Part shown: positions 58,402-64,000 of the stretch, piece by piece
How positions within the stretch are numbered: position 1 is the stretch's first letter
How the letters are laid out: the number at the start of each line of letters is the position of its first letter
Assembly: GCA_015066665.1 (NCBI GenBank)
Contig: SVNX01000004.1
Coordinates: forward strand, 1 to 64,000
Direction: 5' to 3'
DNA: 64,000 bases
Source: Ruminococcus sp.
Lineage (GTDB): Bacteria > Bacillota > Clostridia > Oscillospirales > Ruminococcaceae
Translations under genes and position numbers: made by a program
Notes under the pieces: generated by a model
Databases searched by the model: none
The model's input: only the letters and a program-made list of their open reading frames with translations
Told to the model about the DNA's origin: nothing

Positions 58402-60303
58402 ATGAACGGACGAAAGAAAATTTGCGTGATCATGTGCGATCTGCACCATCCCTATCAGCAGGAAGTGATGAAGGGCATCATCATGCAGGCACATCATATG
58501 GATTATGATGTTGCTGTATTCACGAAATTCATGAATATTGACGAGGAAAATGAATACCAGTACGGCGAGAATCGTATTTTTTCGCTGCTGGACTATTCCT
58601 TGTTTGACGGCGTGATCCATGCCCCCTGTTCCATCGGGAAGCGGGCACTGCGGGAGCATTTTGTCAAAGATCTTGCGGAAAACTGCAGGGTTCCGGTCGT
58701 TGCACTCGAAATTGAGCATGACGAGTACAAAACGGTTTCCGTGGATGATGCTTCTGCCTTTGAACAGCTCGTATCCCACCTGATCGAACACCACAATGCT
58801 TCCGACATTCTGTGCCTCACCGGCTTTGCGGGCAATCTGCAGGCCGAGGAACGTCTTCAGGGCTACCGGAATGCAATGATAAAACATGGTCTCCCCCTGC
58901 GGGAAGACCGCATGATCTATGGTGATTTCTGGAAGGAAGGGGCACTGAACCTCGCTCAGAGCATTGCCGACGGCACCATTGAAAAGCCGCAGGCCATTGT
59001 GTGTGCCAGCGATTTTGTGGCCATCACGCTCACCAACCGGCTTGTGGAGCTGGGCTTCCGTGTACCCGATGACATTCTGGTCACGGGCTTCGACAACAGT
59101 CAGGACGCCGAGGAAAACATCCCCTCCATCACAAGCTATGCCCGTCCCCTGCTCGACCTCGGCATGCGTGCTGTGGCGGCACTGCATGAGGAAATCACCG
59201 GCGAGTGTGCCCTTCTTGTCGAGAACAACAAGGGCTATCTGGTTCCGGCGGAGAGCTGCGGCTGCGGCATCAGCTTCATCCAGAAGTTCCAGAAGCGCAA
59301 GAACGTCGACAAATACAACAGCCACCGCAATCTCTTCTACACCAGCCACATGGCGGAATCGCTCAATTCTGCGCCGACCATCAACCGTCTGCTTGAGAAG
59401 ATCTGCACCTTCCTGTATCTGAACAACAACATGAAGGACTTCTATCTCTGTCTGAACGATCAGTGGGATGATATCAGCCGGAATGATACCGAGGGCAGCG
59501 AGTATATGGAATACACCGACACCATGCGTCTGCGTATTCAGTGCCGGGATGAGCAGATCATGATTGTGGATGAGCCGTTTGAGAAGAAGATCATCCTCCC
59601 CGCCCTCTATGAGGAATGCGATCATCCGCGTACGCTCTACTTCACACCGCTCCACTTCAACGAGCGATGCTTCGGTTATTGTGCGATGGGCTACGGCACT
59701 GCCCCCCAGGCTTTTGATGAGGTCTATCATTCCTGGATCCGCAACATCAACAATGCGCTGGAATTCGTACGGGTGCGCAACATCTTCAACGTCATGAGCC
59801 AGCGTCTCTATATGGCCTCCATCCGTGACGCACTGACGGGTCTTTACAATCGCAAGGGCTTTGATCAATTCTCCGAGGAATGCTACGAAAAAGCCCGGCA
59901 GACCGGCAAAAAGCTGCTGGTCATCGCAGCCGATCTCGACTGTCTCAAGCCCATCAACGACAACTACGGTCATCTTGAAGGCGACAAGGCCATTGTGGCT
60001 GCGGCCAATGCCCTGAACAGCTGCTTTGAGACGGATGCCATCTGTGCCCGTGTGGGCGGCGATGAGTTTTTCCTCATTGGCTGTGCGGACTATGAGGATG
60101 ATGTGGCGGCTCATTATGAGCAGCATGTTGCAAAGTCCCTTGACCACTACAACAAACGCTCCGGCAAGCCCTATCCTGTGGAAGTCAGCATCGGCTGTCT
60201 CTGCCGTCCGGTGACGGAAGAGGATACCCTGCAGAACATGCTCGATGAAGCCGATATCATGATGTATGCAAGCAAGGTGCGCCGCCGCAAAAACAGGCGA
60301 TAA
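58402..60303 (+). CDS. cytosolic periplasmic-binding-protein-like (LacI-type sensor) / GGDEF diguanylate cyclase fusion
   Basis: N-terminal LacI-effector-like fold without HTH (RLVELGFRVPDDILVTGFDNSQDAEENIPSITSYARPLLDLG); C-terminal RDALTGLYNRKGF and CARVGGDEFFLIG. Confidence 0.92.
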   Translation: MNGRKKICVIMCDLHHPYQQEVMKGIIMQAHHMDYDVAVFTKFMNIDEENEYQYGENRIFSLLDYSLFDGVIHAPCSIGKRALREHFVKDLAENCRVPVVALEIEHDEYKTVSVDDASAFEQLVSHLIEHHNASDILCLTGFAGNLQAEERLQGYRNAMIKHGLPLREDRMIYGDFWKEGALNLAQSIADGTIEKPQAIVCASDFVAITLTNRLVELGFRVPDDILVTGFDNSQDAEENIPSITSYARPLLDLGMRAVAALHEEITGECALLVENNKGYLVPAESCGCGISFIQKFQKRKNVDKYNSHRNLFYTSHMAESLNSAPTINRLLEKICTFLYLNNNMKDFYLCLNDQWDDISRNDTEGSEYMEYTDTMRLRIQCRDEQIMIVDEPFEKKIILPALYEECDHPRTLYFTPLHFNERCFGYCAMGYGTAPQAFDEVYHSWIRNINNALEFVRVRNIFNVMSQRLYMASIRDALTGLYNRKGFDQFSEECYEKARQTGKKLLVIAADLDCLKPINDNYGHLEGDKAIVAAANALNSCFETDAICARVGGDEFFLIGCADYEDDVAAHYEQHVAKSLDHYNKRSGKPYPVEVSIGCLCRPVTEEDTLQNMLDEADIMMYASKVRRRKNRR

Positions 60304-60323
60304 ACCAATACAATCCGAAAAAG

Positions 60324-60356
60324 AAACCTCCCCGTTCTGAACGGGGAGGTTTTTAT
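60324..60356. terminator. Bidirectional intrinsic terminator
   Basis: aaacctccccgtt-ctg-aacggggaggttttta. Confidence 0.93.
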
Positions 60357-60371
60357 TGTCTGTGCAGTTTC

Positions 60372-61112
60372 TTATTCGTAATCCACAACGCTGACCCAGC
60401 TCATCAGCAGCTCACGCTCTTCGGGCTTGCCCTTGACAGTCTGGGAAGCAGCCACGATGGGCATCCACTTCTGAACATACTGCTTGGCAGTATCGCTCTT
60501 CTTGCAGTAGATCTTCAGGTACTTGCTGGCCATCTCGCCCTTGCCCTCGAGGCAGAGCTTCAGATAGCTTCTTGCTGCGTCCGCAGCGGCATTGCCCTGT
60601 GTGGCATGTGCCCAGTCGATGATATAGGCATCGCCGGCTTCATTGATGATGACGTCGGACAGACCCAGGTCACCGTGGCAGACCTTTGTATGCTTGGGCA
60701 TACCCTCAAGACGGGTGTGCAGATCATAACGGGTGGTGGCATCCAGCTCCGTTGCGGAAATCTTGCGGTTCATCTTATCCTTGAGCTTGTTCAGCAGGGG
60801 TGCACGCTTTTCGTGGATGGAAAGCTGAACCTCTACAAACTTCTCGAGATACTCATTTTCCTTCTCGGGATGCTCCTCGATCAGCTGAGCAATGGTCTTG
60901 CCCTCGACATATTCGAGCACAATGGCCCACTTGTTGTCGATCTTCTTGACCTCGATAAGCTTCGGGATCGGCAGGCCGGTCTCCTCGACTCTCGCCTGAT
61001 TCAGAGCTTCGTTCAGGACATCCGCCTTGGAATAATCCTCGCTGAATTCCTTGATGGCATAATCGCCCTCACGATAGACTACCTTGTTTACACGCTGTGC
61101 CAGTACTTCCAT
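60372..61112 (-). CDS. aminoglycoside phosphotransferase-like kinase-fold protein (TIGR02172-like)
   Basis: AIVLEYVEGKTIAQLIEE; KVCHGDLGLSDVIINEAGDAYIIDWAHATQGNAAADAARSYL. Confidence 0.85.
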   Translation of the reverse strand: MEVLAQRVNKVVYREGDYAIKEFSEDYSKADVLNEALNQARVEETGLPIPKLIEVKKIDNKWAIVLEYVEGKTIAQLIEEHPEKENEYLEKFVEVQLSIHEKRAPLLNKLKDKMNRKISATELDATTRYDLHTRLEGMPKHTKVCHGDLGLSDVIINEAGDAYIIDWAHATQGNAAADAARSYLKLCLEGKGEMASKYLKIYCKKSDTAKQYVQKWMPIVAASQTVKGKPEERELLMSWVSVVDYE

Positions 61113-61131
61113 GGTTCTTCCTCCTTCCATC

Positions 61132-63744
61132 TCAGTTGCCGTTGTATGCCTTCAGATACATTTCCTTGATCTCCTTCATCAGCGGATATCTCGGATTTGC
61201 ACCTGTGCACTGATCGTCAAATGCCTGTTCAACCATCTCGTCGAGTGTTTCCATGAAGACGGATTCCTCGATGCCGTATTCCTTGATGGACTTCTTGATG
61301 CCGATGACTTCCTTCAGCTCCTCGATCTTGACGATGAAGTTCTCGAAGACCTCCATGTCATCCTTGCCGGTCACGCCGACAAATCTTGCACACTCAGCAT
61401 AACGCTCCAGTGCGTGCGGGTACTGATACTGGGAGAAGGTGCCCATCTTTCTGGGAGCGGCTGCAATGTTGAAGCGCATGACTTCGCAGATCAGCAGTGC
61501 ATTTGCCACACCGTGGGGCAGATGATGGAAGGCGCCGAGCTTGTGTGCCATGGAGTGGCATACGCCCAGGAATGCATTCGCAAATGCCATGCCGGCCATG
61601 GTGGAGGCATCGGCCATCTTCTCACGGGCGATGGGATCGGTGCCGTCGTTGTAGGCAGCGGGCAGATAATTGAAGATATTCTTCATGGCCTTGAGTGCCA
61701 GACCGTCGGTATAATCGGTTGCCATGACGGAAGCATAGGCCTCGAGTGCATGGGTCAGCGCGTCGATACCGGATGCAGATGTCAGACCCTTGGGGGCGCT
61801 CATCATGAGATCGGTGTCGATGATGGCCATGTTCGGGAGCAGCTCATAGTCCGCAAGCGGATACTTGATGCCGGTCTCCTGATCGGTGATAACAGCGAAG
61901 GGGGTTACCTCGGAACCGGTACCGGAGGAGGTGGGCACTGCAATGAAGCATGCCTTTTCACCCATCTTCGGGAAGGTGTAAACTCTCTTGCGGATGTCGA
62001 TGAAGCGCATTGCCATATCGAGGAAGTCAGCCTCGGGATGCTCATAGAGAACCCACATGATCTTGCCGGCGTCCATTGCGGAGCCGCCGCCGAGTGCGAT
62101 GATGGCATCCGGCTCGAACTTCGCCATTGCCTCGGCACCCTTCTGTGCGGAGAGCAGTGTCGGATCGGGCTCAACATCGGAGAATGTGGTGTGTGCAATG
62201 CCCATTTCATCGAGCTTGTCAGTGATGCACTTGGTAAAGCCATTCTTGTACAGGAAGCTGTCTGTTACGATGAACACACGCTTCTTGTTCATCACATTCT
62301 TCAGCTCATCGAGTGCGATGGGCAGGCAGCCCTTCTTGAAGTACACCTTCTGGGGTGTTCTGAACCACAGCATATTCTCTCTCCTCTCGGCAACGGTCTT
62401 GATGTTCAGCAGGTGCTTGACGCCCACGTTCTCGGAAACGGAGTTGCCGCCCCAGGAGCCGCAGCCCAGTGTGAGAGAGGGTGCCAGATTGAAGTTGTAC
62501 AGATCGCCGATACCGCCGTGGGAGGAGGGGGTATTCACCAGAATACGGCAGGTCTTCATTCTTGCGGCAAAGGCCTCGATCTTATCGCGGCCGGTTACGG
62601 CATTGACATACAGGGAGGAGGTGTGGCCGTAGCCGCCGTCCTGCACGAGTCTGTCCGCCTTTTCGATGGACTCGGCAAAGCTCTCGGACTTGTACATCGC
62701 AAGCACGGGAGAGAGCTTCTCATGTGCAAATTCCTCATCGATGGACACGCTGGTCACTTCACCGATGATGATCTTTGTATCGGGATCCACGGTCACGCCT
62801 GCCAGCTCTGCGATCTTGGCAGCGGGCTGACCTACGATCTTGGCATTGAGGGCACCGTTGATGATGATGGTCTTGCGGACCTTTTCCGTTTCCTCAGCAG
62901 TGAGGAAGTAGCAGCCGCGCTTTACGAATTCAGCCTTGACGGCATCGTAGATCTTGGCGTCCACGATGACGGACTGCTCGGAAGCACAGATCATGCCGTT
63001 ATCAAAAGTCTTGGAATGAATGATGGAATTGACAGCCAGCTGGATATCCGCACTCTCATCGATGATGGCGGGCGTGTTGCCGGCGCCTACACCCAGTGCG
63101 GGCTTACCGCTGGAATACGCAGCCTTTACCATGCCGGGGCCGCCGGTGGCAAGGATGATGTCGGATTCCTTCATAACGGTGTTGGTCAGTTCCAGAGAGG
63201 GCACATCGATCCAGCCGATGATGCCTTCGGGGGCACCGGCCTTGACAGCAGCCTCAAGCACGATGCGTGCGGCTTCAATGGTGGACTTCTTTGCTCTCGG
63301 ATGGGGGGAGATGATGATGCCGTTTCTGGTCTTGAGGGAGATCAGGCACTTGAAAATGGCAGTGGAAGTGGGGTTGGTGGTGGGGATGACAGCCGCTACC
63401 ACGCCGATGGGCTCCGCAATCTGCATTGTGCCGAAGGCCTTGTCCTCGGAGACAATGCCGCAGGTCTTGGTATCCTTGAAGGCATTGTAGATATGCTCAG
63501 CAGCATAGTTGTTCTTGATGACCTTGTCTTCGACCACGCCCATGCCGGTCTCCTCCACAGCCATCTTGGCCAGCGGAATTCTTGCATGGTTGGCAGCGAG
63601 GGCAGCAGCCTTGAAAATGGCGTCTACCTGCTCCTGGGAATATGAAGCAAACTTTGCCTGTGCGGTACGGATTTCCTGCATTCTGGCAAGCAGTGCATCC
63701 ACATTATCAACGAGATTCACTGCAGCTGCATTGGCTTCTTTCAT
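61132..63744 (-). CDS. adhE: bifunctional acetaldehyde-CoA/alcohol dehydrogenase
   Basis: Aldehyde dehydrogenase domain (FDNGMICASEQSVIVD) fused to Fe-ADH domain (ALGGGSAMDAGKIMW; GVCHSMAHKLGAFHHLPHGVANA). Confidence 0.97.
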   Translation of the reverse strand: MKEANAAAVNLVDNVDALLARMQEIRTAQAKFASYSQEQVDAIFKAAALAANHARIPLAKMAVEETGMGVVEDKVIKNNYAAEHIYNAFKDTKTCGIVSEDKAFGTMQIAEPIGVVAAVIPTTNPTSTAIFKCLISLKTRNGIIISPHPRAKKSTIEAARIVLEAAVKAGAPEGIIGWIDVPSLELTNTVMKESDIILATGGPGMVKAAYSSGKPALGVGAGNTPAIIDESADIQLAVNSIIHSKTFDNGMICASEQSVIVDAKIYDAVKAEFVKRGCYFLTAEETEKVRKTIIINGALNAKIVGQPAAKIAELAGVTVDPDTKIIIGEVTSVSIDEEFAHEKLSPVLAMYKSESFAESIEKADRLVQDGGYGHTSSLYVNAVTGRDKIEAFAARMKTCRILVNTPSSHGGIGDLYNFNLAPSLTLGCGSWGGNSVSENVGVKHLLNIKTVAERRENMLWFRTPQKVYFKKGCLPIALDELKNVMNKKRVFIVTDSFLYKNGFTKCITDKLDEMGIAHTTFSDVEPDPTLLSAQKGAEAMAKFEPDAIIALGGGSAMDAGKIMWVLYEHPEADFLDMAMRFIDIRKRVYTFPKMGEKACFIAVPTSSGTGSEVTPFAVITDQETGIKYPLADYELLPNMAIIDTDLMMSAPKGLTSASGIDALTHALEAYASVMATDYTDGLALKAMKNIFNYLPAAYNDGTDPIAREKMADASTMAGMAFANAFLGVCHSMAHKLGAFHHLPHGVANALLICEVMRFNIAAAPRKMGTFSQYQYPHALERYAECARFVGVTGKDDMEVFENFIVKIEELKEVIGIKKSIKEYGIEESVFMETLDEMVEQAFDDQCTGANPRYPLMKEIKEMYLKAYNGN

Positions 63745-63821
63745 AGTTTTCCTCTCCAATCTAACGCATTCATTCAGACGTTACGTTCATGTAAAGGACA
63801 TCTGCTCGTCCTTACACTCTT

Positions 63822-63850
63822 ATTGTACCACATTGTTATATTTTTGTCAA
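63822..63850 (-). promoter_or_regulatory. adhE promoter with overlapping Rex-like operator
   Basis: Minus strand TTGACA-17 nt-TACAAT; ttgttatatttttgtcaa over the -35. Confidence 0.65.
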
Positions 63851-64000
63851 TGGTTAAATCCGATCCGGCCTTACCCATTTTACGACAAAAAAGCGCTGGA
63901 AATTTATGCAACCTGAACAATGCGGGTCTACCGGTATTGTGCGCATTTCACGAAGGGATATGCATGGAAATGCAGTGCACGGATACCTATTTATATCGTA

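Noticed and set aside
60372-61112. Aminoglycoside resistance gene
   Set aside because: Kinase-fold motifs are present, but the sequence resembles the generic TIGR02172-type family; no mobile context or specific resistance signature.

Overview
This 64 kb window looks chromosomal. It is most likely from a Ruminococcus-like gut Firmicute; this is inferred from two dockerin-bearing secreted enzymes, consensus sigma-A-type promoters and Firmicute-type synteny. Most of it is housekeeping: prfA–Sua5–coaE; efp–pepQ–aroQ–yqeG–rpsU; leuS–rsfS–LCP–yqeK–nadD–yhbY–rdgB–ftsY–smc–rnc–plsX–trmFO–topA–dprA; rplT–rpmI–infC; phoH–ybeY–era–recO–mutS2; and adhE at the right end. Accessory content includes a dockerin M6-type peptidase, a CBM22/GH10/CBM9/dockerin xylanase, a four-gene MBOAT–DHHW–FkbH–ACP cassette (16.6-21.7 kb), and a cytosolic periplasmic-binding-protein-like/GGDEF fusion. 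The best candidate for an under-described system is the MBOAT–DHHW–FkbH–ACP cassette, which has the parts for a Dlt-like pathway that could use a FkbH-loaded (glyceryl-type) ACP thioester to modify a surface polymer. Other notable signals are a 3' tRNA-end fragment at the left edge (possible integration-site scar), a likely AUA start codon for infC, a structured infC leader, a structured leader upstream of an S1-domain gene, hairpins filling the rpmI-rplT gap, and a Rex-like operator over the adhE -35 box. No rRNA, complete tRNA, CRISPR array or transposase was found. All assignments come from reading the sequence and ORF translations; no database search was run.
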